Source of the DNA: JBGPGW01 sp046349515
GTDB lineage: Bacteria; Pseudomonadota; Alphaproteobacteria; CADEGL01
NCBI GenBank assembly: GCA_046349515.1
Contig: JAXMCE010000025.1
Location: forward strand, 1-23,615
Reading direction: 5' to 3'
DNA length: 23,615 nucleotides
Made by a program: the position numbers and the translations under genes. The notes under the pieces are model-generated. The model had not been told where the DNA came from. It saw nothing but the letters and a program-made list of their open reading frames with translations, and searched no databases. Shown here one piece after another: positions 6,497-13,075 of the stretch. Each line of letters starts with the position of its first letter. Within the stretch, counting starts at the first letter, position 1.

Positions 6497-8623
6497 CTAT
6501 TTCCGACCCTTTCGGCGGTCGAGGACAATATAGCCGAGGCCGTTGATGGTGGCATCAAAGGCCTTGCCGACGACGGTCGCCGTGTCGTCCTCGACGATCA
6601 CGGCGGGGCCGGGGACGAGGCTGCCGGGCGAGAGGTCCTTCCGGAAGTAGACCGACACCGTGCCGTACTGGCCGGTATTCGCGTCCATGAGCCGGCGCTT
6701 GCCCGCAGCCTTGGCCTTCACCCTGCGCCCGACTGCCTTCGGGTGGCGCACTGACGCGGGCTTGGTCGACAGGAGGAGCGCCCAGGTCAGGATCTCGACG
6801 TCGAGATTGGGGATCACCCGGTCGTAGAGCTTCCGGTAGGCGACCTCGAAGGCGCGCTTCAGCTTCGTCTCCGCGTCCGCGCCGAACCGGTCCATGGTGA
6901 GCGTCACCGCGACCTCGTGGCCCTGGCCGACATAGCGCATAAAGGCGAGGCGCGTCTCGACGAGCGCCTGCCCCGGCGCGCCGGGCTCGACCACGCGTTT
7001 CGCTTCCGCGCGCATCTCGGCGATGAGCGCGTTGATCTCGCGCAGGTTCAACTTCGAGAGCCGCTGGTGCTGGCTGCGGATGACCTCGTAGGCGACGGGG
7101 GCCCGCAGGAATCCGATGGCCGAGCCGACGCCGGCGCCGGTCGGGATCACCACGCGGCCGATGCCGAGCTTCTCGGCAAGACGCGAGGCGTGGATGGGGG
7201 CGGCGCCGCCGAAGGCGACGAGCGTGCGCGTATCGATGAGCTTGCCGCTCTCGATCGCGTGGACGCGCGCCGCGTTCGCCATGTTCTCGTCGACCATCTC
7301 CGAGACGCCCAAGGCCGCGTGCGGCACGTCGAGCTTCAAGAGCGCGCCAACGTCGCGGCCCAAGCTGGCCGCCGCCTTCTCGGCATTGAGGCGCATGCGC
7401 CCGCCCGCGAAGTTGTTGGGATCGATCTTGCCAAGGACGACGTCGGCGTCGGTGACGGCGGGCTTCAACCCGCCGCGATCGTAGGAGGCGGGACCGGGTT
7501 CGGAGCCGGCGCTTTCGGGTCCGACCGCGATGCGCCCGAGCGCGTCGATATGCGCGATCGAGCCGCCGCCCGCGCCGATCTCGACCATCTCGATCACGGG
7601 GATGCGCAAGGGCAGGCCGCTGCCTTTCAGGAACCGGTAGACCCGCGCCACCTCGAAGGTGCGCGAGGTCTGCGGCTGGCCGTTGTCGATGAGGCAGATC
7701 TTGGCCGTGGTGCCGCCCATGTCGAAGGAGACGACTTCGTTCAAGCCGCACTCATTCGCAAGGTGCGAGGAGAAGATGGCGCCGCCCGCCGGCCCCGATT
7801 CGACGAGGCGCACGGGGAAGCGGATCGCCGTCTCGAGCGTCGTGATGCCGCCGCCCGAGAGCATGAGGTAGAGCGGACAGTTGAAGCCCGCGGCCTTGAG
7901 GTCGCGCCCCAGCGCGGCCAGGTGCCGGCTCATGAGCGGCTGGACATAGGCATTGGCGCAGGCCGTCGAGAAGCGCTCGTACTCGCGCATCTCCGGGCTC
8001 ACCTCGCTCGAGATCGTGATCGCGACCTTGGGCATGCGGCGCGCCAGCACGTCGCGCGCCTGCTGTTCGTGGATCGGGTGGAGATAGGAGTGGAGGAAGC
8101 CGATCGCGACGCTCTCCACGTTCTCGCGCTCGAGGGTGGGCACCAGCGCTTCGATGGCCTCGGTCTTGAGGGGGATCAGCACCTGGCCCTTGGCCGAGAG
8201 GCGCTCGGGCACCGGGAAGCGCAGCGCGCGGGGGACGAGGGGCGTCGGAAGGTCGATGAACACATCGTACTGCTCGAAGCGGTTCTCATTCCGCATCTCG
8301 ACCGAATCGCGGAAGCCCTCGGTCGTGATGAGGGCGGTCGGCGCGCCCTTGCGCTCGATGAGGAGGTTCGTCGCGAGCGTCGTGCCGTAGATGATGATCG
8401 AGACGTCCTCGGGCCGGATGCCGGCCTTGGCGATGACGTCGCGCACGCCCGTGAGCACGCCGCGCTCGGGCGCATCGTGCGTCGTCAGGGTCTTGGCGGT
8501 ATAGCTGGCGGCGCCGATCTCGAGCGCCACGTCGGTGAAGGTGCCGCCGATATCGACGCCGAGACGTGCCCCTGCCCGTGGCGCGCCGCCCTTGCGGCTC
8601 GCGGTCTTGATTTTCGTGCTCAT
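6497..8623 (-). CDS. hyuA: Hydantoinase A / 5-oxoprolinase-type ATP-binding subunit
   Basis: 708 residues, the usual HyuA length. Seen: N-terminal phosphate-binding motif LGVDIGGTFTDVAL (21-34), YGTTLATNLLIERKG (79-93), SEVSPEMREYERFSTACANAYV (206-227), LMLSGGG (253-259), ESGPAGG (275-281) and a second nucleotide motif FDMGGTTAK (300-308), all characteristic of the ASKHA-type hydantoinase/oxoprolinase A family. It uses ATP to activate the amide, lactam or ketone substrate passed to HyuB. The start is ATG 8623, with GGAG about 7 nt upstream. The open frame continues 51 codons further up but shows no family sequence there. A promoter (TTGTCG, 16 nt, TATAGT) fits just upstream. It is divergent from an SDR gene. 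Cytoplasmic. Confidence 0.92.
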   Translation of the reverse strand: MSTKIKTASRKGGAPRAGARLGVDIGGTFTDVALEIGAASYTAKTLTTHDAPERGVLTGVRDVIAKAGIRPEDVSIIIYGTTLATNLLIERKGAPTALITTEGFRDSVEMRNENRFEQYDVFIDLPTPLVPRALRFPVPERLSAKGQVLIPLKTEAIEALVPTLERENVESVAIGFLHSYLHPIHEQQARDVLARRMPKVAITISSEVSPEMREYERFSTACANAYVQPLMSRHLAALGRDLKAAGFNCPLYLMLSGGGITTLETAIRFPVRLVESGPAGGAIFSSHLANECGLNEVVSFDMGGTTAKICLIDNGQPQTSRTFEVARVYRFLKGSGLPLRIPVIEMVEIGAGGGSIAHIDALGRIAVGPESAGSEPGPASYDRGGLKPAVTDADVVLGKIDPNNFAGGRMRLNAEKAAASLGRDVGALLKLDVPHAALGVSEMVDENMANAARVHAIESGKLIDTRTLVAFGGAAPIHASRLAEKLGIGRVVIPTGAGVGSAIGFLRAPVAYEVIRSQHQRLSKLNLREINALIAEMRAEAKRVVEPGAPGQALVETRLAFMRYVGQGHEVAVTLTMDRFGADAETKLKRAFEVAYRKLYDRVIPNLDVEILTWALLLSTKPASVRHPKAVGRRVKAKAAGKRRLMDANTGQYGTVSVYFRKDLSPGSLVPGPAVIVEDDTATVVGKAFDATINGLGYIVLDRRKGRK

Positions 8624-8654
8624 GGGGTCTCCGTCGAGCGAATATCGCGCGGGA

Positions 8655-8682
8655 ACTATAACGGAACCGAGCACCCCGACAA
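8655..8682 (-). promoter_or_regulatory. Candidate sigma-70-type promoter of hyuA
   Basis: Reading leftward: TTGTCG (8682-8677), 16 nt, then TATAGT (8660-8655). The -10 matches consensus at 5 of 6 positions and the -35 at 4 of 6. The predicted start of transcription is near 8648, giving a leader of about 25 nt before ATG 8623. Confidence 0.45.
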
Positions 8683-8769
8683 GCCCGCGGATCGCCATGC
8701 AATTCAATGGTTTCTTGCCCCTTGGGGGGCTCGGCTGCCAATATCCGCGCTTCATCGAGCGAGGGACAG

Positions 8770-9573
8770 ATGGCAAATCGGCTGAAGGACAAGGTGGCGC
8801 TCGTCGTCGGCGCGGGCTCGGTCGGGCCGGGCTGGGGCAACGGCAAGGCGACGGCGGTGCTCTTCGCGCGCGAAGGGGCCAAGGTCTTCTGTGTCGACCA
8901 GAACCTGGCGGCCGCCGAGGAGACGCACTCGATCATCACGGGCGAGGGCGGCACCGCGACGGCGCACCAGGCGGACGTGATCAAGGAGGCCCAGGTCAAG
9001 GCGCTCGTCGAGCGCTGCCTCTCGACCTATGGGCGCATCGACATCCTGCACAACAACGTCGGCATCACGGATGACGACATGACGGCTCCCAAATCGACCG
9101 AAGAGATCTGGGACCGCACCATGGCGATCAATCTGAAATCCATGATGCTAACCTGTAAGTATGTCGTGCCGATCATGGAGAAGCAGGGCGGCGGGGCGAT
9201 CGTGAACCTGTCCTCCATCTCCGCGATCCGCCACAATGGCCGGCCGTTCCTCGCCTACTACACGAGCAAGGCCGGCGTCCTCGGCTTCACGCGCGGGATC
9301 GCCCTCGACCACGCCAAGGCCAAGATCCGCTGCAACGCGATCCTTCCCGGCATGATGAACACGCCTCTGATGATGGGGCCGGCGAAGCAGCGCATGCAGG
9401 GGGCCGAGCTCGAAGCGTGGCTCAAGGACCGCGATTCGAAAGTTCCCATCGGCCGCGCGGGTACGGGATGGGATGTCGCCAAGGTCGCCTTGTTTTTGGC
9501 CTCGGACGATTCAGATTACGTCACGGGGCAGGGGATCGTGGTCGATGGGGGTCTCACCTGCAAGTTCGCCTAG
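8770..9573 (+). CDS. SDR family oxidoreductase with extended Gly-rich cofactor motif
   Basis: 267 residues. Seen: cofactor loop VVGAGSVGPGWGNGKA (12-27), NNVG (95-98), LSS near 148, the catalytic pair Tyr163 and Lys167 (YYTSK), and the C-terminal YVTGQGIVVDGGL typical of classical SDRs that reduce or oxidise with NAD(P). Odd: the usual TGxxxGIG is replaced by an extended SxGPGWGNG form, and the usual Thr13 is Val. A paralogue at 15774 shares this loop. The start is ATG 8770, with GAGGGA just upstream. Diverges from hyuA and precedes the RidA-like gene, so it probably acts in the same catabolic block, perhaps oxidising an alcohol released from the HyuAB product. The substrate is unknown. Confidence 0.92.
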   Translation: MANRLKDKVALVVGAGSVGPGWGNGKATAVLFAREGAKVFCVDQNLAAAEETHSIITGEGGTATAHQADVIKEAQVKALVERCLSTYGRIDILHNNVGITDDDMTAPKSTEEIWDRTMAINLKSMMLTCKYVVPIMEKQGGGAIVNLSSISAIRHNGRPFLAYYTSKAGVLGFTRGIALDHAKAKIRCNAILPGMMNTPLMMGPAKQRMQGAELEAWLKDRDSKVPIGRAGTGWDVAKVALFLASDDSDYVTGQGIVVDGGLTCKFA

Positions 9574-9627
9574 TTCCGTTCGCTTGATCCATCGCAAGGC
9601 GCAGAACGCGCGCGTCGAATAAGTGCC

Positions 9628-9650
9628 TCGTCCCAACCCGGTGGGGACGA
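9628..9650. other. Hairpin just upstream of the ridA SD
   Basis: A 7-bp stem TCGTCCC (9628-9634) with GGGACGA (9644-9650) and a 9-nt loop, in the 89-nt gap between the SDR and ridA. It ends 2 nt before the SD AGGAGA (9653-9658), so it could terminate the SDR transcript partly or affect access to the RBS. Confidence 0.35.
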
Positions 9651-9662
9651 CAAGGAGACACG

Positions 9663-10088
9663 ATGGCCAAGGCGAAACGACGCCCGGTTGCGCGCAAACG
9701 ATCCTGGAATCCGCCGGGCGTACCAGCGCCCATCCGGGGCTACTACTCCAACTGCGTGAAGGTCGAGGCGGGACCGCTTCTCTTCGTCTCGGGCCAGGTG
9801 GCGCTCGACACCAAGGGGCGCGTCGTCGGCGCAGGCAATCCCGCGAAGCAGGCCGAGCAGACGCTCAAGAACATCCAGACGATCCTCAAGGCCAACGGCG
9901 CGCGCATGGCGGACGTGGTGCAGGTGATCGTCTACGTCACCGACATCCGCTATCTCGACATGATCAAGAAGGCGCGGCTGAAACATTGGCCCAAGGGCGG
10001 GCCGTCGAGCGCCATCGTCGAGGTGGGCGCGCTTGCGTTCCCCGAACTGCTCGTCGAGATCTCGGCCGTCGCGGCGCCGGCGCATTAA
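9663..10088 (+). CDS. RidA/YjgF/YER057c-fold protein lacking the canonical Arg
   Basis: 141 residues. Seen: LLFVSGQVALDTKGRVVG (39-56), QAEQTLKNIQTIL (63-75), VVQVIVYVTDI (85-95) and the C-terminal LLVEISAVAA, which together define the RidA fold. Known: canonical RidA deaminates 2-aminoacrylate-type enamines or imines with an essential Arg (Arg105 in E. coli, in PARSCVEV). Here the aligned segment is GPSSAIVEV and that position is Ser116, so 2-aminoacrylate deaminase activity is doubtful. It resembles Rid subgroups found inside catabolic operons. The N-terminus is basic (MAKAKRRPVARKR) and absent from short family members. A good SD (AGGAGA, 9653-9658) fixes the start. It follows the SDR by 89 nt. 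Probably trimeric and cytoplasmic, by family. Confidence 0.9.
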   Translation: MAKAKRRPVARKRSWNPPGVPAPIRGYYSNCVKVEAGPLLFVSGQVALDTKGRVVGAGNPAKQAEQTLKNIQTILKANGARMADVVQVIVYVTDIRYLDMIKKARLKHWPKGGPSSAIVEVGALAFPELLVEISAVAAPAH

Positions 10089-10171
10089 GCAGGCGGTCAA
10101 TTCTGGGCCACGGATGCTCATTCGTCATGCGACGTCGTGACGATGTTTATGACGATGTCTATAGCGTGTTG

Positions 10172-10204
10172 GTCCTCATCCTGAGCCCGTCGAAGGATGA
10201 GGAC
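10172..10204. repeat. REP-like palindrome, copy 1
   Basis: A perfect 10-bp stem GTCCTCATCC (10172-10181) with GGATGAGGAC (10195-10204) and a 13-nt loop TGAGCCCGTCGAA. The reverse complement of the loop (TTCGACGGGCTCA) matches the core of copy 2 except at two positions, so the two copies face opposite ways. Such elements are dispersed in alphaproteobacterial intergenic regions. Confidence 0.75.
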
Positions 10205-10216
10205 GGGGGATAAGCT

Positions 10217-10243
10217 CTCATGCTTCGACAAGCTCAGCATGAG
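10217..10243. repeat. REP-like palindrome, copy 2
   Basis: CTCATGC (10217-10223) with GCATGAG (10237-10243) around the 13-nt core TTCGACAAGCTCA. It lies 12 nt from copy 1 in opposite orientation, like a two-unit BIME. It sits about 30 nt upstream of the following SDR start and downstream of ridA, so it may end transcription or protect mRNA ends. Confidence 0.75.
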
Positions 10244-10274
10244 GGCTCGCGTATCGCCGATGTGGGACGAGTCG

Positions 10275-11003
10275 ATGGCACCAATATCCGAACGCCCAAT
10301 ATCTGAACGTGTGGTGATGGTGAGCGGTGCCGCGCGCGGGCTCGGCCGCGCGATCGCGGCGCGTCTTTACGCCGACGGCTACACGCTGAGTCTCGGCGCG
10401 CGCGATCCGCGCGCGCTCGAATCCGCGCATGCGGCCATGGACCGCGCGCGCGTCCTTTTCCATCGCCACGATGCGATGGACGCCAAGACCGGCGAGGCGT
10501 GGGTCGGTGCGACCGTCGCGCGCTTCGGCCGCATCGACGGCCTCGTCAACAACGCGGGGCTCCTCCGCCAGTTCACGGTCGAGGAGGCGGACGGCGAGGC
10601 GCTCGACGCGATGTGGGCGGTCAACGCCAAAGGGCCAATGCTGCTCGCGCGCGCGGCCTTTCCCTATCTCAAGAAGAGCGGGGCGGGCCGTGTCGTGAAC
10701 GTCTCTTCCCTCTCGGGCCTCCGGGTGCGGCGCCTCGATTTCGTCGGCTACTCCATGACCAAATTCGCGTTGGTGGCACTCACCCACGCGATCCGCCAGG
10801 AAGGCTGGGAGCACGGCATCCGCGCGACGGCTTTCTGTCCGAGCATCATCGAAACGGAAATGTCGGCGGGTCTCGGCTTTCCCAAGGGCCAGGCGCTGAG
10901 CCCGGAGACGGCGGCCGATCTCGTCGCCACGGTCCTGTCGCTCCCCAACACCGCCTCGATCGCGGAGCTTCCCGTCAACGTCTTCGCCGAGCCAAACTAC
11001 TAG
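10275..11003 (+). CDS. Classical SDR family oxidoreductase
   Basis: 242 residues. Seen: VSGAARGLGRAIA (16-28, the TGxxxGxG motif with Ser for Thr), NNAG (92-95), NVSS (142-145), Tyr159 and Lys163 (YSMTK), and CPSIIETEM after the active site. This is the normal classical SDR plan, distinct from the two SDRs with the GPGWGNG loop. Start choice is uncertain: ATG 10275, 10260 and 10317 are all in frame and none has a strong SD. I chose 10275, which includes a 15-bp tandem duplication encoding PISER twice. Starting at 10317 would leave only two residues before the cofactor motif. The palindromes upstream may separate it from ridA transcriptionally. Substrate unknown. Confidence 0.88.
   Translation: MAPISERPISERVVMVSGAARGLGRAIAARLYADGYTLSLGARDPRALESAHAAMDRARVLFHRHDAMDAKTGEAWVGATVARFGRIDGLVNNAGLLRQFTVEEADGEALDAMWAVNAKGPMLLARAAFPYLKKSGAGRVVNVSSLSGLRVRRLDFVGYSMTKFALVALTHAIRQEGWEHGIRATAFCPSIIETEMSAGLGFPKGQALSPETAADLVATVLSLPNTASIAELPVNVFAEPNY
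10281..10310 (+). repeat. 15-bp tandem duplication at the start of the SDR gene
   Basis: CCAATATCCGAACGC (10281-10295) is followed directly by CCAATATCTGAACGT (10296-10310), with two mismatches. In frame it encodes PISER twice. It lies in the variable N-terminal tail before the cofactor motif. Confidence 0.7.
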
Positions 11004-11166
11004 GGCCATTTTTTCCTGGTAACGCGCAAGCCGAGGCGCGGCCGCACGGGTTGACGGGACCCTGTCCGTGGGTGAGACTGCCCGAGGACTGAAGCCCAGC
11101 GCGATACTCCGATATAAGTCTGCTCAACGCGGCCAGCCTGCCTAACGCCGAGTGTGGGGAAGCAGC

Positions 11167-11463
11167 ATGGCGGAACGTCCGAAGCGCTTCTTCGTCACCA
11201 TCGAAGCCCCGGACAGGCATCGCCTCCGGGAGGTGTTCGGCCGCGACCTCGATCTCTTCGCGGCCCGCTCGGACGAGTCAGGGCACAAGGTCGACGGCCT
11301 GATCTCGCTCGACGACGTCCGCAAGCTCGTCGAAGCCGGCTACAAGGTGCAGGTTTCCGAGTCCGCTGAACCTCGGCGGCGCCCGCGCTTCATCGGCGCC
11401 CAAGAGTGGATGAAGGGCATGGAGAGCGAGCTGAAACCGCAGCGCAAGCGGAAGCGGCGCTGA
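11167..11463 (+). CDS. 98-aa protein resembling a detached M14 peptidase N-terminal domain
   Basis: Seen: FFVTIEAPDRHRLREVF (8-24), then VDGLISLDDVRKLVEAGYKVQVSE (42-65), then a tail ending in KPQRKRKRR. The beta-alpha plan with a D-G-(L/V)-hydrophobic-(S/T)-x-(D/E)-x-hydrophobic-x-x-L-x-x-x-G-hydrophobic-x-V ending resembles the small domain that precedes the catalytic domain in many M14 carboxypeptidases. This is a resemblance by eye, not a family hit. The gene stops 1 nt before the ATG of an M14 peptidase, so the two are almost surely co-transcribed and translationally coupled. There is no signal peptide. The start ATG 11167 has only a weak SD (GGGGA just upstream). Inferred role: folding partner, inhibitor or substrate-binding accessory of the peptidase. 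Alternatively an unrelated small protein. Confidence 0.7.
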   Translation: MAERPKRFFVTIEAPDRHRLREVFGRDLDLFAARSDESGHKVDGLISLDDVRKLVEAGYKVQVSESAEPRRRPRFIGAQEWMKGMESELKPQRKRKRR

Positions 11464-11464
11464 C

Positions 11465-12925
11465 ATGCCCCCGCCCTCAGGATATCTCACGAGCGCCGGC
11501 ATCGAGGGAGTCCTCACGCTCCTCAACGCCGCCTATCCCGCCTTCACCCAGCTGGTCACGCTGCCCGAACCCTCGGTCGAACAGCGGGTCATCCGAGCGC
11601 TGCGCATCCGAGGCGGCACGGGCGGCGACGACCGAAACGGAGTCCTGCTGGTCGCCGGCCATCACGCGCGCGAGCTGATCAACCCCGATGCGCTGGTCGG
11701 ACTGGCCTATCAACTGTGTTGGTCCTACGACAACAATGTCGACGTCACGCTCGGCTCGACCTTTTGGTCGGCCCGGCAGATCCGGACTCTCGTCGAGGGG
11801 CTGGACATCTTCATCGTGCCGAACGTCAACCCCGACGGGCGCGAGTTCGTCCGGGCCTCCGCCGAGCCGCTCGACCAATGGTGGCGGAAGAACCGCGGAT
11901 TCAATGCCGACGGCAGCCGCGGCACCGACCTCAACCGCAACTACGACTTCGTTTGGTCGTCGATCATCGGCAACACCAGCAACGTGCCGAGCAGCGAGTT
12001 GTATCACGGCGGCGCGGCCTTCTCGGAGCCGGAGACGCGCAACGTGCGCTGGCTGCTCGATGCTTTCCCGAACATCATGGGCTTCGTCGACGTCCACTCC
12101 TATTCCGAGCTCGTCCTCTATCCGTGGGGCGATGACACGAACCAGAGCACCGACCCCAGCCAGAACTTCCAGAACCCGGTGTGGGACGGCCAACGCGGCG
12201 CGATGGACGGCTACGGCGAGTACATTCCGGCCGCCGACGACTCCCGGTTCAAGACCATCGCCAATGCGGTCCGGGATGCCATCGCGGCGGTTCGTGGCCG
12301 CGTCTACAAGGCGCAACAGATATTCGCTCTCTACGGAACCTCAGGCACGTCGGCCGACTACGCCTACAGCCGTTTCTTCCGCACCGGCGGCAAGCGCAAG
12401 GTCTGGGCGCTGTCGATCGAGAGCAACCACGGCGCCAGCAACGCGGAAGGGTTCCAGCCCGATTACTCGGTCGCGCTCCAGGTGAGCAAGGAGGTCCAGT
12501 CGGGCCTGATCCAGTACATGCTGTCCTGCCTGTGCATCGTGCGCGAGGTCGGCAAGACTCTCGTCGACCCGTCGGTCCTGGACGATCTCCGCGCCTTCCG
12601 CGATAGCGAAATGATGAAGAGCGGCCGCGGGCAGAAATGGGTGAACCTGCTCGAGACGCACGGGGCGGAGGCCCTGGTCCTGCTCCTCAAGAACCGCGCG
12701 GCATGGAAAGCGGCGGGCCAGATCATCGCGGCCGGTGCCGCGATCGTCGGTGGGCGGAAGAGCGAGTCTCCGCCCAAGATCGATCGCGCGCTTGTCGCGA
12801 AGATTCAGGGCTTCGCCGCGCAGCTCGAGAAAGGGGCGAGCCCGCAGCTGAAGAAGGCGCTCGCGGAGGTGCGCAAGGATCTCGGCACGGTCGCCGGCAA
12901 GACCGCACGGCAGGTTCTGCGCTGA
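11465..12925 (+). CDS. M14 family zinc carboxypeptidase with C-terminal extension
   Basis: 486 residues. Seen: zinc motif GHHARE (His67 and Glu70), third zinc ligand His211 in FVDVHSYSEL, substrate-carboxylate residues in GTDLNRNYDF (Asn157, Arg158), VNPDGREF (121-128), and the catalytic Glu319 in ALSIESNHG. All metallocarboxypeptidase A/B-type key residues are present, so the enzyme should be active. It removes C-terminal residues or cleaves related amide bonds. The catalytic domain ends near residue 360. The last 125 residues are an unassigned, Ala/Lys-rich, probably helical extension with a hydrophobic stretch around 420-440 (AAGQIIAAGAAIVGG). No signal peptide, unlike most secreted M14 enzymes. 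The usual N-terminal domain is missing and may be supplied by the adjacent 98-residue protein. Its SD (GGAAG) lies inside that gene. Confidence 0.93.
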   Translation: MPPPSGYLTSAGIEGVLTLLNAAYPAFTQLVTLPEPSVEQRVIRALRIRGGTGGDDRNGVLLVAGHHARELINPDALVGLAYQLCWSYDNNVDVTLGSTFWSARQIRTLVEGLDIFIVPNVNPDGREFVRASAEPLDQWWRKNRGFNADGSRGTDLNRNYDFVWSSIIGNTSNVPSSELYHGGAAFSEPETRNVRWLLDAFPNIMGFVDVHSYSELVLYPWGDDTNQSTDPSQNFQNPVWDGQRGAMDGYGEYIPAADDSRFKTIANAVRDAIAAVRGRVYKAQQIFALYGTSGTSADYAYSRFFRTGGKRKVWALSIESNHGASNAEGFQPDYSVALQVSKEVQSGLIQYMLSCLCIVREVGKTLVDPSVLDDLRAFRDSEMMKSGRGQKWVNLLETHGAEALVLLLKNRAAWKAAGQIIAAGAAIVGGRKSESPPKIDRALVAKIQGFAAQLEKGASPQLKKALAEVRKDLGTVAGKTARQVLR

Positions 12926-12999
12926 GTGTTCGTCGCGCCGGACCTCCACAGCTCCGCTCCGGACCCGCGGAATGCTGATCTAAGTTCCATAGCCTCAGG

Positions 13000-13052
13000 C
13001 CCCGAATCGCGGCAGACTCGGGGGCATCGGATGCGACGCCCCGTCCGGGGCG
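13000..13052. other. Two short hairpins in the leader of the ThDP enzyme gene
   Basis: In the 150-nt gap before ATG 13076 there are two inverted repeats: CCCCGA (13000-13005) with TCGGGG (13018-13023), 12-nt loop; and CGCCCC (13037-13042) with GGGGCG (13047-13052), loop GTCC. They could be a terminator for the peptidase pair, or structure in the leader of the next gene. Confidence 0.3.
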
Positions 13053-13075
13053 CCGCGCGGCTTTGCGGGGGCTCC

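Noticed and set aside
8624..8776. 51-residue N-terminal extension of HyuA
   Set aside because: It would run over the likely promoter and the divergent SDR start, and has no family similarity.
6917..8785. 622-codon plus-strand frame over hyuA
   Set aside because: Antisense shadow of hyuA; its sequence is R/D/A/E-rich with no domain.
10172..10243. The paired palindromes as a CRISPR fragment
   Set aside because: Only two copies, opposed rather than direct, and with no spacer-sized regular interval; they fit a REP-like pair.
12926..13075. 50-residue N-terminal extension of the ThDP enzyme
   Set aside because: The added residues have no family similarity and include hairpin DNA. ATG 13076 begins precisely at the conserved N-terminus.
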